A DNA stretch of 64,000 bases from an uncultured Eubacteriales bacterium. Its GTDB lineage: Bacteria; Bacillota; Clostridia; Oscillospirales; Oscillospiraceae. The stretch lies in contig ONGR01000008.1 of NCBI GenBank assembly GCA_900317425.1, positions 43,224 through 107,223 on the forward strand, given 5' to 3'. A program made the translations under genes and the position numbers. Positions 8,552-15,983 of the stretch are shown in pieces (within the stretch, counting starts at the first letter, position 1; each line of letters opens with the position of its first letter). Below the pieces are notes generated by a model. The model saw only the letters and a program-made list of their open reading frames with translations. It was not told the DNA's origin and made no database searches.

Positions 8552-10258
8552 ATGGCAAAGGGAATTATGTATATCGACGGCCTGCGTGTGCCCTTCGACG
8601 GAGAGCAGAACGTCCTGGCTGTCATCCGCAAGGCGGGTATCGACATGCCCACCTTCTGCTACTACTCCGATCTGTCTGTCTACGGCGCCTGCCGTATGTG
8701 CGTGGTGGAGGATGAAAACGGCAAGATCGACGCCAGCTGCTCCATGGAGCCCCGGGACGGCATGCGGATCCGCACCAATACCGCCCGCCTGCTGAAGCAC
8801 CGCCGGATGAACCTGGAGCTGATGCTGGCCAGCCACTGCCGCGACTGCACCACCTGCGAGAAGAACGGCGCCTGCACGCTGCAGCGCCTGTCCCTCCAGT
8901 TCGGCGTCCGCCGCGTCCGTTTCGCCGATACCCGCCCTCACTACGAGCTGGACGACACCTCTCCCGCCGTGGTGCGCGACCCCAACAAGTGCATCCTCTG
9001 CGGCGACTGCGTCCGCGTGTGCGAGGAAGTGCAGGGCATGGGCGTGCTGAACTTCGCCTATCGCGGCTCCAACCTGCAGGTGACGCCCGCCTTCGACCGC
9101 CAGCTGAAGGACACCCACTGCATCAGCTGCGGCCAGTGCGCCGCCGTCTGCGGCACCGGCGCCATCACCATCTACAACTCCATCGGTAAGGCCTGGCGCG
9201 CCTTCCACAACCCCAAGAAGCGGGTGGTGGTGCAGATCGCTCCCGCCGTCCGCGTGGCGGTGGGCGAGGCCTTCGGCCTGCCCGACGGCACCAACGTCAT
9301 CGACAAGATCGTCACCGCCCTGAAGATCATGGGAGCCGAGGAGGTGTATGACACCACCTTCGGCGCGGACCTGACCGTCATTGAGGAGTCCCAGGAGTTC
9401 CTGGAGCGCGTCAAGCGTGGCGGCCCGTTCCCCATGTTCACCAGCTGCTGCCCGGCCTGGGTCAAGTATCTGGAGTTTGAGAACCCCAAGTACCTCAAGC
9501 ACATCTCCACCTGCAAGTCCCCCATGCAGATGTTTGCCGCCGTGCTCCGCGACCGCTATGCCAAGAAGGACGCCGAGGACGGCCGGGAGACCTATCACAT
9601 TGCCATTATGCCCTGCACCGCCAAAAAGATGGAGGCGGCCCGGGAGGAGTTCACCCACGACGGCAAGCGGGACGTGGATCTGGTGCTGACCACCCAGGAG
9701 CTGATCAACATGATCAACGAGGCCGGCGTGCAGTTCACCCAGATCGAGGGCGAATCCCCCGACCTGCCCTTTGGCATCGGCACCGGCGCCGGCACCATCT
9801 TCGGTACCACCGGCGGCGTGGCGGAAGCCGTGGTGCGCTGCTGCGTGCCCGACAAGTCCCGCAACGCCCTGCAGGAGATCCAGTACAGCGGCCTGCGCGG
9901 CAGCGACGAGATCCGCACCGCCAGCTTCCAGGTGGGTGAGAACAACATCCGTATCGCCGTGGTCCACGGCCTCATCAACGCCCAGAAGCTGATCAAGGAG
10001 ATCGAGGCAGGCGAGGCCTACTATGACCTGGTGGAGGTCATGACCTGCCGGGGCGGCTGCGTCGGCGGCGCCGGACAGCCCCACGGCCTCAAGGCACGGA
10101 AGGAGAAGCGCGCCGCCGGCCTGTACGAGGCGGACCGCTCCGCTCTGGTCAAGCGCTCCGAGCGCAACCCCATCGTCAAGGAGCTCTACGCCGACGTGCT
10201 GGACGGCCGTACCCACGAGCTGCTCCACGTCCACTACGGCAAGAACAAGAAGAAATAA
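8552..10258 (+). CDS. hydA: [FeFe] hydrogenase catalytic subunit HydA (group A, multi-cluster)
   Basis: This 568-aa enzyme catalyses reversible H2 formation at the H-cluster. The N-terminus has a [2Fe-2S] domain (FCYYSDLSVYGACRMC), the His-ligated [4Fe-4S] motif HCRDCTTCEKNGAC, and two [4Fe-4S] motifs (CILCGDCVRVCEE and CISCGQCAAVCG). The H-cluster motifs are TSCCPAW (C299, C300), MPCTAKKME (C355) and TCRGGC (C499, C503). Motif three has Arg where Pro is commonest (MACPGGC), a modest deviation. A conserved small C-terminal domain follows, ending ELLHVHYG. Start ATG 8552 is 3 nt after the NuoF-like stop, with GAGGAGGG before it. The maturases HydEFG are not in the window. Confidence 0.95.
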   Translation: MAKGIMYIDGLRVPFDGEQNVLAVIRKAGIDMPTFCYYSDLSVYGACRMCVVEDENGKIDASCSMEPRDGMRIRTNTARLLKHRRMNLELMLASHCRDCTTCEKNGACTLQRLSLQFGVRRVRFADTRPHYELDDTSPAVVRDPNKCILCGDCVRVCEEVQGMGVLNFAYRGSNLQVTPAFDRQLKDTHCISCGQCAAVCGTGAITIYNSIGKAWRAFHNPKKRVVVQIAPAVRVAVGEAFGLPDGTNVIDKIVTALKIMGAEEVYDTTFGADLTVIEESQEFLERVKRGGPFPMFTSCCPAWVKYLEFENPKYLKHISTCKSPMQMFAAVLRDRYAKKDAEDGRETYHIAIMPCTAKKMEAAREEFTHDGKRDVDLVLTTQELINMINEAGVQFTQIEGESPDLPFGIGTGAGTIFGTTGGVAEAVVRCCVPDKSRNALQEIQYSGLRGSDEIRTASFQVGENNIRIAVVHGLINAQKLIKEIEAGEAYYDLVEVMTCRGGCVGGAGQPHGLKARKEKRAAGLYEADRSALVKRSERNPIVKELYADVLDGRTHELLHVHYGKNKKK

Positions 10259-10270
10259 CCGACATCCCTT

Positions 10271-10305
10271 CCCGCCCCGGAGCCGCTCCGGGGCGGGAGA
10301 CTTTT
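10271..10305 (+). terminator. Terminator of the hydrogenase operon
   Basis: A perfect 12-bp stem CCCGCCCCGGAG (10271-10282) pairs with 10286-10297, followed by AGAC and T5. Confidence 0.88.
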
Positions 10306-10338
10306 TCCGCCGCACCGGCGGCAAAAGCGGTCCCGACC

Positions 10339-10367
10339 TTGTAAAGCCGGGCAGTCTGTGGTATAAT
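10339..10367 (+). promoter_or_regulatory. Promoter of the threonine/serine exporter pair
   Basis: TTGTAA (10339-10344), 17 bp, TATAAT (10362-10367), with an extended -10 TGG directly before TATAAT. Confidence 0.85.
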
Positions 10368-10411
10368 CCCTCTTCCGAAGAGGGAATTGTATGTATAACG
10401 GGGGAGACGAT

Positions 10412-11185
10412 ATGACCTTATCAAAAGATGAACAGAGCCGGCTGCTGGCCTGCATGCTGGATATGGGTGATCTGCTGCTGGACGCCGGCGCGGAGATCAG
10501 CCGGGTGGAGGACACCCTGGAGCGCATGGGCCGGGCCTACGGCGCGGCGCGGATGGACGTGCTGGTGATCACGGCTATCATCAGCATCACCATGGAATTC
10601 CCCGACGATGAGTCCACCACCGAGACCCGGCGCATCCGGTCCACGGGCCAGACGGACTTTTACCGGCTGGAGAAGCTGAACGCCCTGAGCCGCCGGTGCT
10701 GCGCGGAGCCGCTGCCGCTGGACGAACTGCGGGAGAAGATCGACGCCGTGGCGGCAGGGGAGAAGCCCACATCCATGCGCCTGTGGGGCAGCGTGCTGGT
10801 GGGCGGCAGCTTTGCCGTGTTTTTCGGCGGCAGCCTGTGGGACGGCCTGGTGGGGGCGGCGTTTGCCGTGGTGATCTTCCTGCTCCAGGACCGTCTGGGC
10901 CGCACCAAGCTGAACACGGTGGCCTTCAACCTGCTGGTCTCCCTGATCGTGGGCCTGGGCGTGGGGCTGGTGACGGCGGCGATCCCGATTCTGCACATGG
11001 ACATGATCCTCATCGGCGATATCATGCTGCTGATCCCGGGCCTGGCCATCACCAACGCCGTCCGCAACCTGCTGGTGGGTGATACCATCTCCGGCGCGGT
11101 GCGTCTGGCGGAGAGCTTGATCTGGGCCGGAGCGCTGGCCGGCGGTTTTATGGTGGCGTTGACAATTGTCAACGCCCTGCATTGA
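10412..11185 (+). CDS. Threonine/serine exporter, N-terminal component (ThrE/DUF1212 family)
   Basis: A 257-residue protein with a soluble N-terminal domain of about 120 residues (LLDAGAEISRVEDTLERMGRA and the polar segment FPDDESTTETRRIRSTGQTD) followed by five predicted membrane helices. This is the first half of the ThrE amino-acid exporter, which is a single chain in Corynebacterium and split in many Firmicutes. Start ATG 10412 is chosen over an in-frame ATG at 10391 because GGGGGAG precedes it at a good distance. The second half follows 12 bp downstream, so the two probably form one exporter for threonine, serine or small peptides. Confidence 0.9.
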   Translation: MTLSKDEQSRLLACMLDMGDLLLDAGAEISRVEDTLERMGRAYGAARMDVLVITAIISITMEFPDDESTTETRRIRSTGQTDFYRLEKLNALSRRCCAEPLPLDELREKIDAVAAGEKPTSMRLWGSVLVGGSFAVFFGGSLWDGLVGAAFAVVIFLLQDRLGRTKLNTVAFNLLVSLIVGLGVGLVTAAIPILHMDMILIGDIMLLIPGLAITNAVRNLLVGDTISGAVRLAESLIWAGALAGGFMVALTIVNALH

Positions 11186-11197
11186 GGGGGTGCTGTG

Positions 11198-11638
11198 ATG
11201 ACGGAGACGACACGTATCATCGTTCAGCTGGCCACGGCCTTCCTGGGCTCCGGCGGCTTCAGTCTGTTGTTCGGCCTGCGGCGCCGGTATCTGGTGCTGG
11301 CCTCCCTGGGAGGCATGCTGGGCTGGGTCATCTACCTGCTGGTGGACGCCTGGCTCCACATCGGCTTTCTGTCCTACCTGCTGGCGGCGGCCTTCGGCGT
11401 GGTGTATGCGGAGGTGCTGGCCCGGCGGCTGAAGACCCCCGCCACGCTGTTCGTGATCCCGGCCATCGTGCCGCTGGTACCCGGCAGCTCCCTCTACGCG
11501 GCCATGAGCTGCGCCGTGCGGGGCGATATGAACGCCGCCCGGGAATTTGGCTCCCAGACGCTGGAATACGCCCTGGCCATCGCCGCCGGCATCAGCTTCG
11601 TGGTGGCCATCCGGGAACTGCAGACAAAGAAACGATAA
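11198..11638 (+). CDS. Threonine/serine exporter, C-terminal component (ThrE_2/DUF3815 family)
   Basis: A 146-residue membrane protein with four to five hydrophobic helices and the family pattern FVIPAIVPLVPGSSLYAAM near its middle, followed by MNAAREFGSQTLEYALAIA. It supplies the remaining helices of the split ThrE exporter encoded just upstream. GTG 11195 and ATG 11198 are adjacent; ATG 11198 has GAGGGGG at a 7-nt spacing and is preferred. A terminator-like hairpin follows. Confidence 0.9.
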   Translation: MTETTRIIVQLATAFLGSGGFSLLFGLRRRYLVLASLGGMLGWVIYLLVDAWLHIGFLSYLLAAAFGVVYAEVLARRLKTPATLFVIPAIVPLVPGSSLYAAMSCAVRGDMNAAREFGSQTLEYALAIAAGISFVVAIRELQTKKR

Positions 11639-11641
11639 AAA

Positions 11642-11681
11642 GCGCCCGCTGCGGGAAATGACCAGGGCGGGCCGTTTTTTT
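11642..11681 (+). terminator. Putative terminator after the exporter pair
   Basis: GCCCGC can pair with GCGGGC across an imperfect hairpin and is followed by CCG and T7. The stem is weaker than others in the window. Confidence 0.55.
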
Positions 11682-11698
11682 GCGCCGGAAACGCCGCC

Positions 11699-11727
11699 TT
11701 GCAAGCGGAAGGATCCCGGGGTATAAT
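11699..11727 (+). promoter_or_regulatory. Promoter of the rhodanese-to-deformylase operon
   Basis: TTGCAA (11699-11704), 17 bp, TATAAT (11722-11727), about 38 bp before the start codon at 11766. Confidence 0.85.
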
Positions 11728-11765
11728 AAGCGTAACGAACCAACAAAAACAGGGAGGACCTCAAC

Positions 11766-12158
11766 ATGAAAAAGAGATGGATGCTGCTTTTGTGCCTGCT
11801 GACGGGCGCGATCTGCGCCGGCTGCGGTGCCGGCGGCGCCGACAAGGCGACCTACCACCGCGTCTCTCCCGAAGAGGCCATGGAGTTGATGGGGCAGGAG
11901 GGCTGCCTCATCGTGGACGTGCGGCGGCAGGACGAGTATGACGCCGGCCACATTCCCGGCGCCGTGTGCGTGCCCAACGAGGAGATCCAGCTGGAGCACA
12001 TAGCAGAGCTGCCGGACAAGGGGCAGTTGCTGCTGGTGTACTGCCGCAGCGGACGGCGCAGCAGGGAGGCAGCCGGAAAGCTGGCGGAGCTGGGCTATAC
12101 CAACATCTATGAGTTCGGCGGGATCCTGGACTGGCCCGGCGACGTGGTAACGGACTGA
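11766..12158 (+). CDS. Rhodanese-like domain lipoprotein
   Basis: A 130-residue exported protein. The N-terminus MKKRWMLLLCLLTGAICAGC is a lipoprotein signal peptide with the lipobox ending AGC, so the mature protein would be anchored to the outer face of the membrane. The remainder is a single rhodanese domain (IVDVRRQDEYDAGHIPGA) with the active-site loop CRSGRRS and catalytic Cys. Single-domain rhodaneses transfer sulfane sulfur or act as redox proteins; the actual substrate is unknown. It is the first gene of a five-gene operon; the later genes are cytoplasmic and not obviously related in function. Confidence 0.9.
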   Translation: MKKRWMLLLCLLTGAICAGCGAGGADKATYHRVSPEEAMELMGQEGCLIVDVRRQDEYDAGHIPGAVCVPNEEIQLEHIAELPDKGQLLLVYCRSGRRSREAAGKLAELGYTNIYEFGGILDWPGDVVTD

Positions 12159-12175
12159 AAAGGAGGAGATCGGAC

Positions 12176-12478
12176 ATGACGCAGCCAGAGCGTATCGCCC
12201 ACTACGAGGCCCTTCTGGACCAGATCAACGCCGCGGTGGCCGACCTGGACCGCGCACTGGAGGCCTTTGCCGCGGTGCAGCCCCTGGTCCGTGAGTTGGA
12301 CGGCTACTACGGCAGCGACGACTGGCGCCGGGATTACGCCGACGACGAGGCGGGCAGGCTGCCCGCCGACCTGAAGCGGGGCGTCCTCAGCGAGGACGGG
12401 GCCTATGACGCCCTTACCGACAACCGGGAGCTGCTGGCCCGGATGCTGGAGACGGTGGCCCAGGCTATGAGGGGATAA
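12176..12478 (+). CDS. DUF4298 domain-containing protein
   Basis: This small (100 aa) acidic helical protein matches DUF4298 in length and pattern: a long helix rich in Ala, Leu and Asp, then LVRELDGYYGSDDWRRDYADDEAGRLPADLKRGVLSED, in which YYGSxxWxxD and LkrGVLSED are the conserved features. The function of the family is unknown. It lies 17 bp after the rhodanese lipoprotein gene, with AAGGAGGAG before its ATG. Confidence 0.85.
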   Translation: MTQPERIAHYEALLDQINAAVADLDRALEAFAAVQPLVRELDGYYGSDDWRRDYADDEAGRLPADLKRGVLSEDGAYDALTDNRELLARMLETVAQAMRG

Positions 12479-12480
12479 GG

Positions 12481-12753
12481 ATGCGGCACGAATTCGACGC
12501 CGTTTTGCTGCGCAGCGGGGATATGGACGCCGCCTACGTGGTGGTGCCGGTGGACATCCGGGCGGTGTACGGCAAGGGCCGCCTGGCGGTCCGCGCCACC
12601 TTTGACGGTCAGCCCTACGACGGTCAGGTGGTGCGGATGGGCACGCCGGACTACATCATCGGCGTGCGGAAGGACGTCCGCCGGAGGATCGGCAAGACCT
12701 TCGGCGACACGGTGGCCGTGACCATTCAGCCCAGAGAGGAGTGCCATGAATAA
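12481..12753 (+). CDS. DUF1905 domain-containing protein
   Basis: A 90-residue beta-rich protein that looks like DUF1905, a small family related to bacteriocin-protection YdeI/OmpD-type proteins: FDAVLLRSGDMDAAYVVVPVDI, then VRATFDGQPYDGQVVRMG and GVRKDVRRRIGKTFGDTVAVTI. The biochemical role is not established. Its ATG starts 2 bp after the DUF4298 stop and its end overlaps the next start by 8 bp, so translation is coupled. Confidence 0.82.
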   Translation: MRHEFDAVLLRSGDMDAAYVVVPVDIRAVYGKGRLAVRATFDGQPYDGQVVRMGTPDYIIGVRKDVRRRIGKTFGDTVAVTIQPREECHE

Positions 12754-13108
12754 GGAGGAACTGCTGCAATACACCCTGGACACCTACGGCGCGGAGCCGG
12801 AATACCTGTGGCAAAAATACCCCGACAGCTTCGTCCTGCGCCACGCCAATAACCGCAAGTGGTTTGCCGTGGTTCTGGACGTGGATCGCCGCAGGCTGGG
12901 TCTGGCCGGCGAGGGTGCGGTCTACGTGCTGGACGTGAAGTGCGGCCCCATCCTGGGGGGCTCCTTTCTGGGTGCGCCCGGCGTGGTACCCGCCTGGCAC
13001 ATGAACAAGAGCCAGTGGCTGGGCGTGCTGCTGGACGGCTCGGCGGAGGATGACCTGGTCCGACAGCTGTTGGACATCAGCTACGACATGACGAAAGGGA
13101 GGATCTGA
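12746..13108 (+). CDS. MmcQ/YjbR family protein
   Basis: A 120-residue protein of the MmcQ/YjbR family, which has a DNA-binding-like fold (CyaY-like, double wing) but no firm role. Diagnostic are the N-terminal YTLDTYGAEPEYLWQKYPDSFVLRH, the middle NRKWFAVVLDV and the C-terminal HMNKSQWLGVLLDG with DDLVRQLLDISYDMT. The start overlaps the DUF1905 end by 8 bp and the deformylase gene begins 2 bp after its stop. Confidence 0.88.
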   Translation: MNKEELLQYTLDTYGAEPEYLWQKYPDSFVLRHANNRKWFAVVLDVDRRRLGLAGEGAVYVLDVKCGPILGGSFLGAPGVVPAWHMNKSQWLGVLLDGSAEDDLVRQLLDISYDMTKGRI

Positions 13109-13110
13109 CC

Positions 13111-13521
13111 ATGGTGCGACCAATCGTAAAAGACCCCATCTTTCTGGCACAAAAATCGTCCCCTGCCACGGCGGACGACCTGGACGTGGGCCGGGATCTG
13201 CTGGACACACTGGAAGCCCACCGGGACGGCTGCGTGGGCATGGCCGCCAATATGATCGGCGTGGCCAAACGGATCATCGTCTTTGACGAGGAAGGCGCCG
13301 CCCGGCTGATGTTCAACCCGGAGATCATCCGGCGAGAGGGGCCCTATTCCACGGAGGAGGGCTGCCTGTCCCTGCCCGGAACGCGGCCCGCTAAGCGGTA
13401 TCGCTCCATCAAGGTGCGGTATCAAAACGAACAATTTCAGGTAAGGTTGAAAGCCTTTACGGGCTTTACCGCCCAGATCATCCAGCATGAGGTGGACCAC
13501 TGCGACGGTATCGTGATCTGA
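13111..13521 (+). CDS. def: Peptide deformylase, short form
   Basis: This 136-aa metalloenzyme removes the formyl group from nascent proteins. The three deformylase motifs are present: GMAANMIG (motif 1, with Asn where Gln is usual in GxGLAAxQ), EGCLSLPG (motif 2, Cys as a metal ligand) and QHEVDH at about 125-130 (motif 3, the two His ligands and catalytic Glu). The length is at the short end for deformylases, as in several clostridial paralogues. It is the last gene of the operon that starts with the rhodanese lipoprotein and is followed by a strong terminator. It may be an accessory copy beside a housekeeping def elsewhere, because the Gln of motif 1 is replaced. Confidence 0.88.
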   Translation: MVRPIVKDPIFLAQKSSPATADDLDVGRDLLDTLEAHRDGCVGMAANMIGVAKRIIVFDEEGAARLMFNPEIIRREGPYSTEEGCLSLPGTRPAKRYRSIKVRYQNEQFQVRLKAFTGFTAQIIQHEVDHCDGIVI

Positions 13522-13536
13522 ACGGACGGAAAGAGA

Positions 13537-13569
13537 ACGGGCCGCTCCCGAGGGGGAGCGGCCCGTTTG
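13537..13569. terminator. Terminator between deformylase and SpoU genes
   Basis: A 13-bp stem ACGGGCCGCTCCC (from 13537) pairs with its complement ending at 13566, with a short GAGG loop. It lies between convergent genes; the T tract is short. Confidence 0.75.
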
Positions 13570-13580
13570 TGGTTTGGTCG

Positions 13581-14408
13581 TTATCGGTTTCCCAGCTGCC
13601 AGAAGGCCACGGCGCTGGCGGCGGCCACGTTGAGGGAGTCCACCCCGTGGGACATGGGAATGCGGACGGTGTAGTCGCAGTGGGCGATGGTGTCGGTGCT
13701 GAGGCCGTCCCCCTCGCTGCCCAGTACGATGGCCAGCTTTTCCTCCGCCATGAGCCGGGGATCGTCAATGGACACCGAGTCCTCCCGCAGGGCCATGGCG
13801 GCGGTGCGAAAGCCCATGGCAGCCAGCTGTTCCATGCCGGGATGGGGCCAGTCGTGGGTTCCGCTGCCCAGGAAGGTCCAGGGCACCTGGAAGATGGTGC
13901 CCATGCTGACCCGCACGGACCGGCGGTACAGGGGATCGCAGCAGGAGGGGGTCAGCAGCACCGCATCCATGTTCAGCGCGGCGGCGGAGCGAAAAATAGC
14001 CCCCACGTTGGTGGGATTCATCACGTTTTCCAGCACGGCGACGCGCCGGGCACCAGCGCAGACTTCTTCGGCCGCGGGCAGCGGGCGGCGCCGCATGGCA
14101 CACAGGACGCCCCTGGTCAGGGGAAAGCCGGTAAGCTGGGTGAGCACGGGAAGATCGGCGGTGTAAAGGGGAATATCCTCACACCGGCGCACCACATCCC
14201 GGGCGGCACCGTCGATGTGCTTGCCCTCCATCAGCAGGGACACGGGCTCATATCCGGCATCCAGAGCACGGAGGATGACGTTGGGGCTTTCGGCGATGAA
14301 GAGGGGCTGGGCCTTCTCATCCCTGCCCTGGAGCTGACGCTCCGTCAGGCGGGCATAGACGTCCAGCTCCGGGGCGGAAAAATCGGTGATCTCAATGATG
14401 CGGGCCAT
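13581..14408 (-). CDS. TrmH/SpoU family RNA 2'-O-methyltransferase
   Basis: A 275-residue SAM-dependent methyltransferase of the SPOUT superfamily. A substrate-binding N-terminal domain (FIAESPNVILRALDAGYEPV) precedes the trefoil-knot domain with motif 1 NPTNVGAIFRSAAAL, motif 2 IVLGSEGDGL and motif 3 IPMSHGVDSLNVAAASAV. Members methylate ribose 2'-OH in rRNA or tRNA; the exact nucleotide cannot be assigned. Start ATG 14408 is preceded by AAGGAGG on the minus strand. It stands alone, convergent with the deformylase operon. Confidence 0.92.
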   Translation of the reverse strand: MARIIEITDFSAPELDVYARLTERQLQGRDEKAQPLFIAESPNVILRALDAGYEPVSLLMEGKHIDGAARDVVRRCEDIPLYTADLPVLTQLTGFPLTRGVLCAMRRRPLPAAEEVCAGARRVAVLENVMNPTNVGAIFRSAAALNMDAVLLTPSCCDPLYRRSVRVSMGTIFQVPWTFLGSGTHDWPHPGMEQLAAMGFRTAAMALREDSVSIDDPRLMAEEKLAIVLGSEGDGLSTDTIAHCDYTVRIPMSHGVDSLNVAAASAVAFWQLGNR

Positions 14409-14498
14409 AATGGGCCTCCTTCCGACGGGGATGGTTCTATTCTACACGCCCGCCGCCACCTCTGACAAGGGGAAAGAAGAGTTTTTTGCCGTCGGGGA

Positions 14499-14527
14499 TG
14501 GAAAAACGGCGCTCCATGGCGTATAAT
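14499..14527 (+). promoter_or_regulatory. Putative promoter of the hydrolase/deacylase operon
   Basis: TGGAAA (14499-14504), 17 bp, consensus TATAAT (14522-14527). The -35 is poor, the -10 perfect. Confidence 0.6.
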
Positions 14528-14553
14528 AAGACCACTGCGAGAGGAGAACGCCC

Positions 14554-15402
14554 ATGAAACTGACCACCGAAAAGCGCATGATCCCGGGCCCGGCCGGAGA
14601 GATGAAGCTCATCATCCTGCGCCCCCCGGAGATAACGGAAAAGGTGCCGGGGATCCTGTGGATCCACGGCGGCGGATACGCCATGGGCATGGCGGATATG
14701 GTCCACGTTTCCCGGGGAGCCGACGCCGCCCGCCACTATGGGGCGGTGGTGGTCTCGCCAGAGTATCGGCTGTCCGGCCAGGCCCCCTATCCGGCGGCGC
14801 TGGAGGACTGTTACGCGGCCCTGGTCTGGCTGAAGGAGCACGCCGGAGAACTGGGCGTCCGGGACGACCAGCTCATGGTGGGTGGTGAGAGCGCCGGCGG
14901 CGGACTGACCGCTGCGGTATGCATGGCCGCCCGGGACCGGGGCGAGGTAAGCGTGGCCTTTCAGATGCCTCTCTATCCCATGCTGGACTGCCGGGACACG
15001 GAATCCTCCCGGGACAACCACGGGAAAATCTGGAACACGGCCCGGAACCACGAGGGCTGGCGGCGGTATCTGGGCAGCTTGTACGGCCAGCGGAACGTAC
15101 CTCCCTACGCCTCCCCGGCCCGGCAGACCGATTATCGCCGCCTGCCGCCGGCCTATACCTACGTGTGTCAGGGGGAACCCTTTTACACCGAGACGCTGGA
15201 CTATATCCGCCATCTCAATGAGGCGGGGGTGGAGGCAAGTGTGGACGTGTATCCCGGCGATGTGCACGCCTTTGACGAATATCTGGCCTGGACGTCGTGG
15301 GGCCGGCAGGCCCGGGCGGTGTTCCGGGAGAAATACAAGTACGCGGCGGAGCACTACTTCGCGCCGCAGAAGCCCAAGGAGGACAAGAACGATGCGCATT
15401 GA
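14554..15402 (+). CDS. Alpha/beta hydrolase (HSL-type esterase)
   Basis: A 282-residue esterase of the hormone-sensitive-lipase branch. The oxyanion motif HGGGYAMG and the nucleophile elbow GESAGGG are both present, and the C-terminal Asp and His lie in DVYPGDVHAFDEY. No signal peptide is seen, so it is cytoplasmic. The length is typical of these esterases. It is the first gene of a three-gene operon, and its end overlaps the start of the deacylase gene. The physiological ester is unknown. Confidence 0.9.
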   Translation: MKLTTEKRMIPGPAGEMKLIILRPPEITEKVPGILWIHGGGYAMGMADMVHVSRGADAARHYGAVVVSPEYRLSGQAPYPAALEDCYAALVWLKEHAGELGVRDDQLMVGGESAGGGLTAAVCMAARDRGEVSVAFQMPLYPMLDCRDTESSRDNHGKIWNTARNHEGWRRYLGSLYGQRNVPPYASPARQTDYRRLPPAYTYVCQGEPFYTETLDYIRHLNEAGVEASVDVYPGDVHAFDEYLAWTSWGRQARAVFREKYKYAAEHYFAPQKPKEDKNDAH

Positions 15403-15940
15403 TCCCACACGCTATACAGGCCGCCCGGCGGAGAAGCGGTCGCCCCAGGAGGAGGCTATCTACGACAAGCTGGAGCAGCTGCATATTCCCTTTGACCGGG
15501 TGGACCACGACTACGCCGACACCATGGAGGATTGCCTGCTGATCGAGTCCACCCTGGGCGGAAAGATCTGCAAAAACCTCTTTCTCTGCAACCGGCAGCA
15601 GACGGCGTTCTATCTGCTGATGATGCCGGGCGGCAAGCCCTTTAAGACCAAGTTCCTGTCGGCCCAGCTGGGCTGCGCCCGGCTCTCCTTTGCCGACGCC
15701 AGCCACATGGCTCAGTATCTCCAGACCATCCCCGGGTCCGTTTCTGCCCTGGAGCTGCTGTTTGACACCGATAACGCCGTGCAGTTGGTCATCGACCGGG
15801 ACCTGCTGGCGGAGGACACCTTCAGCGGCCACCCCGGCCGCTCCACCTCCACACTGCGCATGGCCCGGGAGGATCTGCTGCGGTACGCGGCGGCGGTGGG
15901 CCATGAGCCCGTTTACATCGACCTGCCGGCGGAGGCATAA
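15392..15940 (+). CDS. YbaK/ProX-family aminoacyl-tRNA deacylase (PrdX-like)
   Basis: This 182-aa protein belongs to the prolyl-tRNA synthetase-associated (YbaK/ProX) domain family, which hydrolyses mischarged tRNAs such as Ala-tRNA-Pro. Recognisable stretches are IPFDRVDHDYADTMEDC, GGKICKNLFLCNRQQTAFYL, GKPFKTKFLSAQLG and the end FSGHPGRSTSTLRMA. The open frame runs far upstream, but ATG 15392 lies inside the hydrolase's last codons with AAGGAGGA before it, and the family normally starts there. It is probably a standalone trans-editing factor. Confidence 0.88.
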   Translation: MRIDPTRYTGRPAEKRSPQEEAIYDKLEQLHIPFDRVDHDYADTMEDCLLIESTLGGKICKNLFLCNRQQTAFYLLMMPGGKPFKTKFLSAQLGCARLSFADASHMAQYLQTIPGSVSALELLFDTDNAVQLVIDRDLLAEDTFSGHPGRSTSTLRMAREDLLRYAAAVGHEPVYIDLPAEA

Positions 15941-15983
15941 CGGAGCGCGCCGGCAGCAAAGAAATAACAGGAGGGTGCCAAAT

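Noticed and set aside
6473-10324. A 1283-codon open frame antisense to the hydrogenase operon
   Set aside because: It is a shadow caused by high GC3 codon use; its composition is repetitive Gly/Ala/His/Leu and the plus-strand genes are unambiguous.
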